From Rhodobacterales bacterium (GTDB lineage: Bacteria > Pseudomonadota > Alphaproteobacteria > Rhodobacterales > Rhodobacteraceae): DNA of 64,000 nucleotides. This document shows, piece by piece, positions 25,544 to 36,584 of the stretch. Every line of letters starts with the position of its first letter. The first letter of the stretch is position 1. Position numbers and translations under genes: made by a program. Location of the stretch: assembly GCA_026400355.1 (NCBI GenBank), contig JAPLPE010000015.1, positions 152,601 through 216,600 of the forward strand, in the 5' to 3' direction. The notes beneath the pieces are model-generated. The model was not told the origin of the DNA, searched no databases, and saw only the letters and a program-made list of their open reading frames with translations.

Positions 25544-26785
25544 TCAGAAATCGAACTGCGACTGCAGCACATTCGTCGTCCCGACAAAGGTGATGCGGAA
25601 CTCGATCGTCGCATCGGCGTCGGTATTGATCTGCAACTCGGTATTGCCTCCCGACTCGACCAGCCGGGCCCGGTTGGCATCAAGTGGCCCGGAATTGTCC
25701 CACTGGATCGTCGTCCCGCCGGAAAGCTGGAAATCCACCCGGTCGCTGCCGGTCATGTCAGAGATCTTGTCACCGCCATCGTTCAGGCTGAGATAGATGA
25801 ACGTATCGGCCCCGGCCCCGCCCTCAATGGTGTCAACGCCCTCGTTCCCAAAGATCATGTCATTGCCGTCATCGCCAAAGAGCTTGTCCGCACCGTCACC
25901 GCCCCGCAGCGTATCATTGCCCGCCTCGCCATAGAGCTTGTCGTTCCCGCTTTCTCCGTTGATGGAATCGTTCCCGTTGCCACCGTATCCCGCATCATCG
26001 AACCCGCCCAGCCGCAGGATGTCGTTCCCGCCCCGCCCCTGGAAGGTATTGGCATTGTACTGGTCATCGACAAATCCGACCGGCCCCTTGACCGTGTCCT
26101 CGATCGTGTCGTTCCCTTCAGAGCCGGTGACATTGTTGAAACCGCTTATCTTGTCTCCCTGAGCGTCACCCCCCTTGCCCGTCGTCGTATCGCCAAAGGT
26201 CAACTTTACCTGGACGGCCGTCGTTGCCCCGGCATAGCTCAGCCAGTCATCCCCATCGGCCCCGCCGCCCAGGACGTCGGCACCGGCCCCGCCCATGATC
26301 GTATCCCGGCCCAAGCCGCCATAGATGGTGTCGGCCCCGGCGTCGCCATAGATGGTGTCGTTCCCTCCTTGCCCACCGAGGAGATCGCCCCCTGCCCCGC
26401 CGTAGATCCGATCGTTCCCCTCATCCCCGTCGATCGTGTCCACATTGCCGGGGCCGTCCTGCGTCGGATCGCCATAAATGATGTTTGCCAGAGTATTGCC
26501 GATAATCTCGTCCTTTCCCGCCGATCCCTTGGCATTCTCGATCACGCCATTGACGACCAGTCTGTTGCCGGTCGTGAACGGCGCGGGGTTGAAGTCAAGG
26601 TAGAAGCCTGAGGCCTGCACCGGCATCCCGCCCGCCCCGGCCGAATACCCCAGGTTAATCTGGGAATAGCTCGAATGGCTGGATGACATGATGAGCCAGT
26701 CATTGCCCGATCCGTCATCACTGATGACGACCGTTGTCTGTCCGGCAGGCGCACGGGATTCGATAAGATATGAATTGTCGGCCAT
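25544..26785 (-). CDS. RTX-type calcium-binding repeat protein (hemolysin-type repeats)
   Basis: 413 residues from ATG 26785 (GAGGA 9 bp upstream). No N-terminal signal peptide. The N-terminal 110 residues form a beta-rich domain; residues about 115-360 carry nonapeptide repeats GGxGxDxUx (GGAGGDLLGGQGGNDTIYGD, GGLGRDTIMGGAGADVLGG, GNEGVDTIEGGAGADTFIYL); the C-terminus is an M10-type secretion-signal-like domain (GGDKISDMTGSDRVDFQLSG). Such proteins leave the cell through a type I secretion system and fold on binding calcium. No type I transporter is encoded nearby. No enzyme domain is visible. The gene sits between two copies of the yqeY 3' end, suggesting insertion. Confidence 0.85.
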   Translation of the reverse strand: MADNSYLIESRAPAGQTTVVISDDGSGNDWLIMSSSHSSYSQINLGYSAGAGGMPVQASGFYLDFNPAPFTTGNRLVVNGVIENAKGSAGKDEIIGNTLANIIYGDPTQDGPGNVDTIDGDEGNDRIYGGAGGDLLGGQGGNDTIYGDAGADTIYGGLGRDTIMGGAGADVLGGGADGDDWLSYAGATTAVQVKLTFGDTTTGKGGDAQGDKISGFNNVTGSEGNDTIEDTVKGPVGFVDDQYNANTFQGRGGNDILRLGGFDDAGYGGNGNDSINGESGNDKLYGEAGNDTLRGGDGADKLFGDDGNDMIFGNEGVDTIEGGAGADTFIYLSLNDGGDKISDMTGSDRVDFQLSGGTTIQWDNSGPLDANRARLVESGGNTELQINTDADATIEFRITFVGTTNVLQSQFDF

Positions 26786-26857
26786 AATGGAAATCCTCAC
26801 CTTGAATCCCCTAGCGGTGGCCGGTATTTCCTGACCTGTCAAGCCTTCGTGCCGGGA

Positions 26858-27316
26858 TCACCCCAGCTTGACCTTCACCAGCGGCCCCGCCTTGCCGAAA
26901 TCCATCTGCCCGGTATAGCGGCCCTTCAGCGCCGCCATCACCTTGCCCATGTCGCGGATGCTCGTGGCCCCCACCTCGGCAATCGCGGCCACCACTGCCG
27001 CCTCGCTCTCGGCCTCAGTCAGCTGGCGCGGCAGGAACTCCTCAATCACCCGGATCTCGGCCAGTTCCTTTTCGGCCAGTTCCGGTCGCGCACCTTCTTC
27101 ATAGGCCCGCGCGCTTTCCTGACGTTGCTTCACCATCTTGCCCAGAATGCCAAGGATCGCATCGTCACTGACAAGGTCACCCTCGCCCTCGCCCCGGGCC
27201 GCAATGTCCCGGTCCTTGATCGCCGCATTGATCAGCCGCAGCGTGGACAGCCGGTCGGCCTCCTTGGCGCGCATCGCATCCTTGACCGCCGCGTTGATCC
27301 GGCTCCGCATGTCCAT
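26858..27316 (-). CDS. yqeY: GatB/YqeY domain-containing protein
   Basis: 152 residues: MRSRINAAVKDAMRAKEADR, LSTLRLINAAIKDRDI, EEFLPRQLTEAESEAAV and the C-terminal KGRYTGQMDFGKAGPLVK. This is the tRNA-binding helical domain also found in GatB, here free-standing as in most bacteria; it may aid tRNA-dependent amidation, but the role is unproven. Divergent from carA, the usual alphaproteobacterial neighbour. Confidence 0.92.
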   Translation of the reverse strand: MDMRSRINAAVKDAMRAKEADRLSTLRLINAAIKDRDIAARGEGEGDLVSDDAILGILGKMVKQRQESARAYEEGARPELAEKELAEIRVIEEFLPRQLTEAESEAAVVAAIAEVGATSIRDMGKVMAALKGRYTGQMDFGKAGPLVKVKLG

Positions 27317-27528
27317 CAGTCTGTTCCCTGTGCCGTTGCACTTTCATCCGTCAATCTACCCGCTCCGGCCCGCTCCTACAACGGACAGCTCCGGGCCGAC
27401 ATGCCCAAGCCCCCGATCCCCGCCCGGCTGTGGCAATTCCAATGCCTCAGCGCCTTGACCCGCCCTGCGCCCGCCCTTAGTGATGGCCCGATTTGCCGCC
27501 CTGCCCGGTCGCCCAGAGGAACCCTGCC

Positions 27529-28689
27529 ATGCCCCGGAATGCCACCGCGAAGCCTACCGCCTGCCTCGCCCTCGCTGATGGCACCGTTTTCTACGGCAAG
27601 GGGTTCGGCGCTACCGGCCAGACGACCGCCGAACTCTGCTTCAACACTGCGATGACCGGCTATCAGGAAATCATGACCGACCCCTCCTACGCGGGCCAGA
27701 TCGTGACCTTCACCTTCCCTCATATCGGCAATACCGGCACCACGGATGAAGATGACGAAACTGCCGATCCCGTCGCCGAAGGCATGGTCGTCAAATGGGA
27801 CCCTACCGAGCCGTCGAACTGGCGTGCCACCTCGGACCTGACCTCGTGGCTGCTCAAGCGCGACCGCATCGGCATTGGCGGCCTCGACACCCGCCGCCTG
27901 ACCCGCGCCATCCGGCAGCAGGGTGCGCCCCATGTGGCCCTTGCCCATGATCCCGAAGGCAATTTCGACATCGGCGAACTCGTCGCCGCCGCCCGCGGTT
28001 TCCGAGGCCTCGTCGGTCTCGACCTCGCCAAAGACGTGACCTGCGCCCAAAGCTACCACTGGGACGAAATGCGATGGGCATGGCCGCAGGGCTATGCCCG
28101 CCAGACTGCCGCGCGGCACAAGGTCGTCGCCATCGATTATGGTGCGAAACGCAACATCCTGCGCTGCCTCGCCTCGTCGGGCTGCGACGTGACGGTCCTG
28201 CCCGCCTCGGCCACCGCCGATGATGTGCTGGCACTGAACGCCGACGGCGTATTCCTCTCCAACGGCCCCGGCGACCCCGCTGCGACAGGCGTCTATGCCG
28301 TCACGATGATCAAGGGCGTGCTCGACCGGTCCGACATGCCGCTCTTCGGCATCTGTCTTGGCCACCAGATGCTGGCCCTCGCCCTTGGCGCCCGGACGAT
28401 CAAGATGAACCACGGCCACCACGGCGCGAACCACCCGGTCAAGGATCTTGAAACCGGCAAGGTCGAGATCACCTCCATGAATCACGGCTTCACCGTGGAC
28501 AGCCAGACCCTGCCCCGCGGCGTCAAGGAAACCCATTTGAGCCTCTTTGACGGCTCGAACTGCGGCATCCGGATGACCGGCCGCCCGGTGTTCTCGGTCC
28601 AGTACCACCCCGAGGCGTCGCCCGGCCCGCAGGACAGCTACTACCTCTTTGAACGCTTCGCTGCCGCGATGGACGCCCGCAAGGCATAA
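27529..28689 (+). CDS. carA: Carbamoyl-phosphate synthase small (glutaminase) subunit
   Basis: 386 residues from ATG 27529, with AGAGGA 8 bp before it. N-terminal CPSase domain (GYQEIMTDPSYAGQIVTFTF) and C-terminal class I glutamine amidotransferase domain with nucleophile Cys in GICLGHQ and the His/Glu pair in YHPEASPGP. It supplies ammonia to CarB for carbamoyl phosphate used in pyrimidine and arginine synthesis. carB is not in the window, as is common in Rhodobacterales. Confidence 0.97.
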   Translation: MPRNATAKPTACLALADGTVFYGKGFGATGQTTAELCFNTAMTGYQEIMTDPSYAGQIVTFTFPHIGNTGTTDEDDETADPVAEGMVVKWDPTEPSNWRATSDLTSWLLKRDRIGIGGLDTRRLTRAIRQQGAPHVALAHDPEGNFDIGELVAAARGFRGLVGLDLAKDVTCAQSYHWDEMRWAWPQGYARQTAARHKVVAIDYGAKRNILRCLASSGCDVTVLPASATADDVLALNADGVFLSNGPGDPAATGVYAVTMIKGVLDRSDMPLFGICLGHQMLALALGARTIKMNHGHHGANHPVKDLETGKVEITSMNHGFTVDSQTLPRGVKETHLSLFDGSNCGIRMTGRPVFSVQYHPEASPGPQDSYYLFERFAAAMDARKA

Positions 28690-28773
28690 ATCCCTGACGG
28701 TGGCTTCACGTTTAATCCCCCGTTAACTCTGAATGCGCTTCACTCAACCGGTCTGCCCCCGACCGGAGTCACC

Positions 28774-30603
28774 ATGCGCAGCCTCGCCCGCATTTCCCGA
28801 CAAGTGGCCCCCGTCCATGGGCGGCCCCGGCCCATCGTCGTGCCTGCCACCTCAGCCCCCGCAATGGTCACGGCAGGAACCACGCCCGAAGCTGCAACCG
28901 CCAACCTCCATCGGATTGACCCTGCCCGCGATCCGGCCGACCCGGCGCTGATCGACCGCCTTGGTGCCAGAACCTGCCTCCGCACAGGCCTCCTCCCGTG
29001 GCGGCGCGTGGGTGGGACCACGATCATCCTGTGCTCCCAGCCTGGTCAGGTCCGCCAGCACCAAGACCTGCTGACAACCACTTTCGGCCCCGTCCGCATG
29101 GCCTATGCCGGCGAATCCGTCATACGCACCGCCCTCCTGACCCTCGCTTCCCCGGCTCTGGTGAAAGGCGCAGAATGCTCAACCCCGGCGCAGGACAGTT
29201 GCCGCACCCTCGGTCAGGGCTGGAAACGCCGCGGAGCCATCGCCTTGCCACTCCTTGCCCTCGCCGCATTTCTCGCTCCCGAAACGTCATTGGCGATCCT
29301 CACCGTCTGGACCCTGATCTGCCTCACCGCCAACACCGCCCTGAAACTCGCCGCCATCGTCGCAAGCCGCCCGCAGACACTGCCACGCCCGGCCCGGATG
29401 GTCCCCGCCCGCCTCCCCGTGATCTCCCTCCTCGTCCCCCTCTTCCGCGAAAGCGAAATCGCGGCGAGCCTGATCCGCCGCATCTCGGCCCTCGACTATC
29501 CCCGCGACCGTCTCGATCTCTGCATCATTCTGGAGGCAGACGACGCTCTCACCCGCCAAGCCCTCTCCACCATCACCCTCCCCCCCTGGGCGCAGATTAT
29601 CGAGGTTCCGGCAGGAAATCTCCGCACCAAACCCCGCGCGCTCAACTACGCCCTCCCCTTTGCGCGCGGCGCCATCATCGGGATCTACGATGCCGAAGAC
29701 GTCCCGGCCCCCGACCACCTCCACCGCGTCGTGGACCGGTTTGCAGCCTGCACATCCGACGTCGCCTGCCTGCAGGGCGTGCTCGACTACTTCAACCCCA
29801 GCGCCAACTGGCTCGCCCGGTGCTTCACCCTCGAATACGCCGCATGGTTCCGCGTGATCCTGCCCGGCCTCAAACGCCTGAACCTCGTCGTGCCACTTGG
29901 CGGCACAACCCTGTTCCTCCGGCGCGAGGCGCTGGAAGGCGTCGGCGGCTGGGACGCCCACAACGTGACGGAAGACGCCGACCTTGGCCTGCGCCTCGCC
30001 AGGTACGGCTATCACACCGAAACCATCCCCATCGTCACGCTCGAAGAGGCGAACGCCGAAATCTGGCCGTGGATCCGACAGCGCTCCCGCTGGCTCAAAG
30101 GCTATGCGATGACCTGGGCCGTTCACACGCGGAACCCCGTCCGCCTCTGGCGCGACCTTGGCCCCCGGCCCTTTCTTGGCGTGCAGGTAATGTTCCTCGG
30201 CGCCCTGACCCAGCTTCTCTTCGCGCCTCTGATCTGGTCGTTCTGGGCTGGTGTCTTTGGCCTGCCCTTGCCCCTCATCGGACTCCTGCCGCCACTCGTG
30301 CTTCAGGCCGCCGTCCTGCTCATCATGATCTCAGGCGTGACCGAACTGACGCTCATGTTGATCGCCGCAAAACGGGCAGGCAAACTCTCCCTCGCTCTTT
30401 GGTCACCGGCGCTGACCTTCTACCACCCGCTTGCCACCTTTGCCGCATGGCGGGGTCTCTTGCAGGCTGTCCGCCGCCCCTTCTTCTGGGACAAGACACG
30501 CCACGGCCTCTTTACCCCGGCGATACGGCAGACCGCCCCACCGGCAACAAGCCCCCCTATTCGGCGGCCTGCACCTTTGCCGCGTCAAGCTTCAGCCGGG
30601 TGA
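28774..30603 (+). CDS. Membrane-bound family 2 glycosyltransferase, cellulose-synthase-like
   Basis: 609 residues from ATG 28774 (GGAG upstream). The N-terminal 130 residues resemble a small regulatory (MshEN-like) domain; two helices follow (GAIALPLLALAAFLAPETSL). The GT-A domain shows DRLDLCIILEADD, GIYDAEDVPAP (DxD), NVTEDADLGLRL and QRSRWLKGYAMTW (the processive QxxRW motif). C-terminal membrane helices (VMFLGALTQLLFAPLIWSFW) form the export channel. It should polymerise a beta-glycan across the inner membrane; sugar unknown. It overlaps the convergent GntR gene by 47 bp. Confidence 0.85.
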   Translation: MRSLARISRQVAPVHGRPRPIVVPATSAPAMVTAGTTPEAATANLHRIDPARDPADPALIDRLGARTCLRTGLLPWRRVGGTTIILCSQPGQVRQHQDLLTTTFGPVRMAYAGESVIRTALLTLASPALVKGAECSTPAQDSCRTLGQGWKRRGAIALPLLALAAFLAPETSLAILTVWTLICLTANTALKLAAIVASRPQTLPRPARMVPARLPVISLLVPLFRESEIAASLIRRISALDYPRDRLDLCIILEADDALTRQALSTITLPPWAQIIEVPAGNLRTKPRALNYALPFARGAIIGIYDAEDVPAPDHLHRVVDRFAACTSDVACLQGVLDYFNPSANWLARCFTLEYAAWFRVILPGLKRLNLVVPLGGTTLFLRREALEGVGGWDAHNVTEDADLGLRLARYGYHTETIPIVTLEEANAEIWPWIRQRSRWLKGYAMTWAVHTRNPVRLWRDLGPRPFLGVQVMFLGALTQLLFAPLIWSFWAGVFGLPLPLIGLLPPLVLQAAVLLIMISGVTELTLMLIAAKRAGKLSLALWSPALTFYHPLATFAAWRGLLQAVRRPFFWDKTRHGLFTPAIRQTAPPATSPPIRRPAPLPRQASAG

Positions 30604-31210
30604 TGAACGCTTTGGAGATATGATCCCGCAGCGCCCCATCCGCCGCATCTCCATCCCCCGCCTCGATCGCCCGCACAATCGTCTCATGCTCCTCCAGCGT
30701 CCCCTTGCTCCGCCCCTCGGCGGCCAGCGAAGTGGTGGCCAGCAGGGCCATCGAACGATGCACAAGGTCCAATTGCTGCACAAGAAACTTGTTGTGCGAA
30801 GCAAGGTGAATCTGCTTGTGAAACCGCCTGTTGGCCCGGCTCAGCGCCTTGGGATCATTGACCAGCGCCCGGTCCGCCTCAAGCATGTCGCGCAGCACCT
30901 TCACCTCCTCGGGCGCCGCATGCCGCGCCGCCAGCCGCGCGGCCAGACCCTCAAGCTCACCCCGGACGACATAGAGATCGGCCAGTTGGTTGTGATCCAG
31001 CGAAGCCACGATCAGCGACCGCCCGTCCCGCGTCAGCAGCGACTGCGTCTCAAGCCGCTGCAATGCCTCACGGATCGGCGTCCGGGACACACCGAAGCGG
31101 TCGGCAAGCTCGCTTTCGACAAGACGGTCACCGGGACGAAAGATGCCCGTATCAATCGCCTCAAGGACCAGCGAATAGGCATCGGGTTGCGGGGTTTTGG
31201 GATCAGACAT
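30557..31210 (-). CDS. GntR-family (FCD subfamily) regulator
   Basis: 217 residues from ATG 31210; AAGGG lies 8 bp upstream, while a further ATG at 31225 has no ribosome site. Winged helix: VESELADRFGVSRTPIREAL and QRLETQSLLTRDGRS. C-terminal FCD ligand domain with RRFHKQIHLASHN and EHETIVRAIEAGD, carrying metal-binding histidines. Target genes unknown; the HAD gene starts 100 bp away in divergent orientation. Confidence 0.88.
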   Translation of the reverse strand: MSDPKTPQPDAYSLVLEAIDTGIFRPGDRLVESELADRFGVSRTPIREALQRLETQSLLTRDGRSLIVASLDHNQLADLYVVRGELEGLAARLAARHAAPEEVKVLRDMLEADRALVNDPKALSRANRRFHKQIHLASHNKFLVQQLDLVHRSMALLATTSLAAEGRSKGTLEEHETIVRAIEAGDGDAADGALRDHISKAFITRLKLDAAKVQAAE

Positions 31211-31309
31211 GTGCAAGCCCTTCATGGTCTTGTGATCCTATGCCACCCCTTGCCCCACGATCAAGCCAAAGCCGTTGTCCCCGCCGGACCACGCCCCTAT
31301 TGTCCGCCC

Positions 31310-31954
31310 ATGACAGCCGCATCATTCGCCCATGTCCGGGCTTGGGTCTTTGACCTCGACAACACGCTCTATCCCCCCTCCGCCCGCCTGTTTGACCAGA
31401 TCGAGGTGCGGATGACCGACTACGTCATGCATGCCCTGAATGTCCCGCATGACGCGGCCAACCACCTCCGTGATCTCTACTGGAAGCGTTACGGCACCAC
31501 CCTCGCAGGCCTCATGGCCGAACACGATGTCGACCCGGGCCCGTACCTCTCAACGGTCCACGAAATCGACCTCTCACACCTCTCCCCCGACCCCGTCCTC
31601 GCCAGCCGCATCCTCGCCTTGCCCGGCCGCAAGATCGTCTACACCAACGGCTGCGAACCCTACGCACGCCGCGTTCTTGACGCCCGGGGCCTGACCCGGG
31701 TCTTCGATGCTGTCTACGGCGTCGAACATGCCAACTTCCTTCCTAAACCCCAACAGGCTGCATTCGAAGCCATCTTCGCCCTCGACGGCCTGTCACCTAT
31801 CGAAGGCGCGATGTTCGAGGATGACCCGCGCAACCTCGCCGCCCCACATGCCATGGGGATGTGCACCGTCCATGTCGCGCCCGATCCGGCCCCGCACGAC
31901 CATATCCACCACCACACGACCGACCTTTCGGCCTTCTTGTCGCATCTGACGTGA
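31310..31954 (+). CDS. HAD-superfamily pyrimidine 5'-nucleotidase
   Basis: 214 residues. Motif I AWVFDLDNTLYPP (nucleophile Asp), motif II IVYTNGCEPYARRVL, Lys in FLPKPQQAAFEA, motif IV GAMFEDDPRNLAAPH. The alpha-helical cap and the sequence DNTLY-x-P match the SDT1/PyrNU subgroup that dephosphorylates pyrimidine nucleoside monophosphates. Cytoplasmic. Followed after 41 bp by the UbiH-like gene. Confidence 0.88.
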   Translation: MTAASFAHVRAWVFDLDNTLYPPSARLFDQIEVRMTDYVMHALNVPHDAANHLRDLYWKRYGTTLAGLMAEHDVDPGPYLSTVHEIDLSHLSPDPVLASRILALPGRKIVYTNGCEPYARRVLDARGLTRVFDAVYGVEHANFLPKPQQAAFEAIFALDGLSPIEGAMFEDDPRNLAAPHAMGMCTVHVAPDPAPHDHIHHHTTDLSAFLSHLT

Positions 31955-31995
31955 CAGCCCTTTTCCCCTGCACCCCAAGGGACTAGTTCTAGCCC

Positions 31996-33195
31996 ATGCG
32001 TGAACAGACCGACATCCTTATCGCCGGCGGTGGCGTCGCAGGACTGACCGCAGCAGCCGCCTTTGGCAAAGCCGGGTTCCGCGTGATCTGCGTCGATCCC
32101 TCGGCCCCCGTGATCGATGGTGCAGCCGAAGGTGCCGACCTTCGCTCGACCGCCTTCCTGCAACCCGCCCGCGATTTCCTGGATCAGGCCGGCCTCTGGT
32201 CCCGACTCGCCTCCTATGCCACGCCCCTCCAGATCATGCGCATCGTGGACGCGGGCGGCGCCGACCCCATCCCCCGCGTCACGCGCGACTTCGACGCCTC
32301 CGAGATTGGCGATCTGCCCTTCGGCTGGAACCTCCCCAACTGGCTCATCCGGCGAGAGGTGGTGGCACGTCTGGCTGAGCTGCCCGATGTATCCTTCCTC
32401 CCCGGCACCGGTTTCAAATCCATGTTGGCCCGTGATGAACGCGCTATCGTCACGCTCTCTGACAACACTCAGGTGGCCGCACGTCTTGTCATCGCTGCCG
32501 ACGGGCGCGACTCTGCCGTTCGCCGCGCCGCCCGGATCGGGGCGACAACCATCCGCTACGGCCAGAAGGCCGTTGTCTTTGCAGTGACCCATCCCGTACC
32601 GCATGGCAATATCTCGACCGAGGTGCACCGTACCGGGGGTCCCTTCACCTTAGTCCCCCTACCCGATCACGAGGGCAAGCCCTGTTCAGCCGTCGTCTGG
32701 ATGGCCCCCGGCCCTGAAATCCTGCGCCTTGCCGCCCTCGACGATCACGCGTTCGAGGCAGAGGCCACAACCCGCTCCGCCGGTGTCTCAGGCCCCTTGC
32801 TCCTTGCGACCCGCCGTCAGGTCTGGCCCATCATCTCCCAGATCGCGGATCGCATGACCGCCCAGCGCGTTGCCCTCGTGGCCGAAGCGGCCCATGTGCT
32901 GCCACCCATCGGCGCGCAGGGTCTGAACATGAGTCTCGCCGACATGGACTGCCTCTTCGAACTTGCCCGCGCCCGGCCCGAAGCGCTCGGTGACGCGGAA
33001 ATGCTCGCCGCCTTTGAACGCCGCCGCCACCCCGAGGTGCGCCTGCGCGTCGCCGGGATCGACGCCTTGAACCGCGCTTCCATGGCCGGATCGCCTCTCC
33101 TGTGCGGTCTCCGCGCTGCGGGGATAAGGGCACTTCACGGGGCCACGCCGGTGCGCCGAGGCCTGATGAAACTTGGCCTCGGCGCGAGCGGCTGA
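31996..33195 (+). CDS. UbiH/UbiF/VisC-family FAD-dependent hydroxylase
   Basis: 399 residues. FAD-binding GGGVAGLTAAAAFGKAG at the N-terminus, the DG motif AADGRDSAVRRAARIG in the middle, and the third FAD motif ALVAEAAHVLPPIGAQGLNM at the C-terminus. These enzymes hydroxylate the ubiquinone ring at the inner membrane. Which of the ring positions is modified cannot be decided from sequence alone. Confidence 0.88.
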   Translation: MREQTDILIAGGGVAGLTAAAAFGKAGFRVICVDPSAPVIDGAAEGADLRSTAFLQPARDFLDQAGLWSRLASYATPLQIMRIVDAGGADPIPRVTRDFDASEIGDLPFGWNLPNWLIRREVVARLAELPDVSFLPGTGFKSMLARDERAIVTLSDNTQVAARLVIAADGRDSAVRRAARIGATTIRYGQKAVVFAVTHPVPHGNISTEVHRTGGPFTLVPLPDHEGKPCSAVVWMAPGPEILRLAALDDHAFEAEATTRSAGVSGPLLLATRRQVWPIISQIADRMTAQRVALVAEAAHVLPPIGAQGLNMSLADMDCLFELARARPEALGDAEMLAAFERRRHPEVRLRVAGIDALNRASMAGSPLLCGLRAAGIRALHGATPVRRGLMKLGLGASG

Positions 33196-33201
33196 GTCCC
33201 C

Positions 33202-34317
33202 TCAGATCACATTGTCCACAACCACCTTCAGACGGGCAACCGTCCCATCCACATCATAAAGCTTGTCGAGTCCGAACAGGCCCAGCCGGAAGGTCCGGAA
33301 ATCAGCAGGCTCATCGCATTGCAGCGGCACGCCGGCGGCAATCTGCATCCCCTCGGCCATGAACTTCTTGCCGTTCTGGACATCCGGGTCGTCGGTATAG
33401 CTCACTACAACTCCCGGCGCGCCAAATCCCGGTGCCGCGACCGAACGTACACCTTTATCGGCAAGCATCTTGCGCACCGCATTGCCTAGCGCCCACTGGT
33501 TTTCCTTCAGCTTTGCAAAGCCATAGGCCTTCGTCTCGGCCATTGTATCGCGAAAGGCCCGCAGGCTGTCGGTAGGCATGGTCGCATGATAGGCATGCCC
33601 GCCATTCTCATAGGCCTGCATGATCGAAAGCCATTTCTTGAGGTCGATGGCAAAGCTGTTCGACGTCGTGGCATCCAACCGCGCCTTGGCACTCTCTGAC
33701 AGCATGACAAGCCCGGCCGACGGCGTGGCCGACCAGCCCTTCTGCGGGGCGGAGATCAGCACATCGACCCCCGTCGCCTTCATGTCGACCCAGACACAGC
33801 CCGAAGCGATACAGTCCAGCACCAGGATCGCCCCCACCTCATGCGCAGCAGCGGCCAGCGCGGTCAGGTAGTCATCGGGCAGAATGATCCCGGCAGAAGT
33901 CTCTACATGCGGGGCAAAGACCACATCCGGACGCGCGGCCCGGATAGCCTCGACGACTTCGGCAATCGGTGCCGGGGCAAAGGGAGCGCGGCTGTCATTG
34001 CCGGTCTGCCGCGCCTTGATCACCGTGGTCTTGGCCGTGAACTGACCCGCGTCAAAGATCTGCGTCCAGCGGAACGAAAACCAGCCGTTCCGCACTACAA
34101 AGGCATGTGCCCCTGACGCGAACTGCCGGGCGACAGCCTCCATGCCATAGGTGCCGCCACCCGGAACGATGGCCACATGATCGGCGCCATAGACCTCCTT
34201 CAGCATGCCGGAAATGTCGCGCATCACGCCCTGAAAGGCCTTCGACATGTGATTCAGCGACCGGTCGGTAAAGACGACCGAGAATTCCATCATGCCATCG
34301 GGGTCAACTGCGCTCAT
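33202..34317 (-). CDS. Class V aminotransferase, alanine-glyoxylate/serine-pyruvate type
   Basis: 371 residues, fold type I PLP enzyme. VPGGGTYGMEAVARQF positions the cofactor phosphate, ILVLDCIASGCVWVDMKATG holds the Asp that contacts the pyridine nitrogen, and the Schiff-base lysine is in SAPQKGWSATPSAGL. C-terminal PADFRTFRLGLFG contains the substrate-binding Arg. It transaminates small amino acids with glyoxylate or pyruvate; exact pair undecided. Divergent region upstream holds two AsnC regulators on the same strand. Confidence 0.85.
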   Translation of the reverse strand: MSAVDPDGMMEFSVVFTDRSLNHMSKAFQGVMRDISGMLKEVYGADHVAIVPGGGTYGMEAVARQFASGAHAFVVRNGWFSFRWTQIFDAGQFTAKTTVIKARQTGNDSRAPFAPAPIAEVVEAIRAARPDVVFAPHVETSAGIILPDDYLTALAAAAHEVGAILVLDCIASGCVWVDMKATGVDVLISAPQKGWSATPSAGLVMLSESAKARLDATTSNSFAIDLKKWLSIMQAYENGGHAYHATMPTDSLRAFRDTMAETKAYGFAKLKENQWALGNAVRKMLADKGVRSVAAPGFGAPGVVVSYTDDPDVQNGKKFMAEGMQIAAGVPLQCDEPADFRTFRLGLFGLDKLYDVDGTVARLKVVVDNVI

Positions 34318-34336
34318 CTGTCCATCCTCGGGAATA

Positions 34337-34357
34337 CGTGGGTTTCACCCACCCTAC
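34337..34357 (-). repeat. Interspersed repeat, copy 2
   Basis: On the minus strand GTAGGGTGGGTGAAACCCACG, matching the copy at 24705-24725. A second, related hairpin (GGTGGG...ACCCACC) follows at about 34367-34388, so the whole resembles a two-arm REP element between two genes. Confidence 0.55.
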
Positions 34358-34439
34358 ACCGGACCCGGTGGGGGGGTGCAACCCACCATCCTCATCATCC
34401 ACCAAAGCGAGGTCGCGCGTCACGCGGACGAGCGGCCGT

Positions 34440-34891
34440 TCACAAGGGCCCAGGCCGCCGCTCCTCGCTCAAGAGCACATTCGCCTCGACATTCCCTACA
34501 CCCGGCAAAGTCATGATCCGCCGCCGCAGGACCCTTTCGAAATCGGCCAGATCCCGGGCCACGACCCGCAACCGATAATCATAAAGTCCCAGGACCAGCT
34601 CCACCGTCTGCACTTCCCGGATCGCCGTCACGGCCCGCTCGAAATCCTCAAGGCTGACCCGCCCCTTGGTGGCAAGCTTCACACCCAGAAATACCGTCAC
34701 CCCGAACCCCAGCTTGCCCGCGTCGAGGCGCACCCGCTGCCCCGCGATCACGCCTTCCTCCTGCAACCGCCGGACCCGCCGCCAGGCTGCAGGTTGCGAC
34801 AGGTCGAACCTGCGACCCAACTCGCTCGCAGACAGCCCACCATCCGCCTGTAGGGCCTGCAGGATACCGCGGTCGATATCATCCAGTTCCG

Positions 34892-34895
<4 letters not shown>
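34440..34895 (-). CDS. Lrp/AsnC-family transcriptional regulator (second of a pair)
   Basis: 151 residues. Helix-turn-helix LSASELGRRFDLSQPAAWRR near residues 20-40 and a C-terminal RAM ligand domain (VQTVELVLGLYDYRLRVVAR, LPGVGNVEANVLLSE). Members sense amino acids and regulate their metabolism as octamers. Its ATG overlaps the stop of the preceding AsnC gene (ATGA), so the two are co-expressed and may form mixed oligomers. Confidence 0.9.
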
Positions 34896-36503
<1,608 letters not shown>

Positions 36504-36584
36504 CGAAAAAGAACCCCAATCTCCGCTGCCTTGCTGTCGGCGCAAGGCGGCGAAACCCCTGTGTCATGCCGTGGAAAGAAACTG

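Noticed and set aside
25544..26785. Cytolytic toxin
   Set aside because: Only calcium-binding repeats and a secretion-type C-terminus are visible. There is no pore-forming or enzyme domain and no acyltransferase or type I secretion genes.
27376..28608. Long minus-strand open frame opposite carA
   Set aside because: It is the antisense of a certain gene; high GC leaves stop-free antisense frames, and its translation has no family resemblance.
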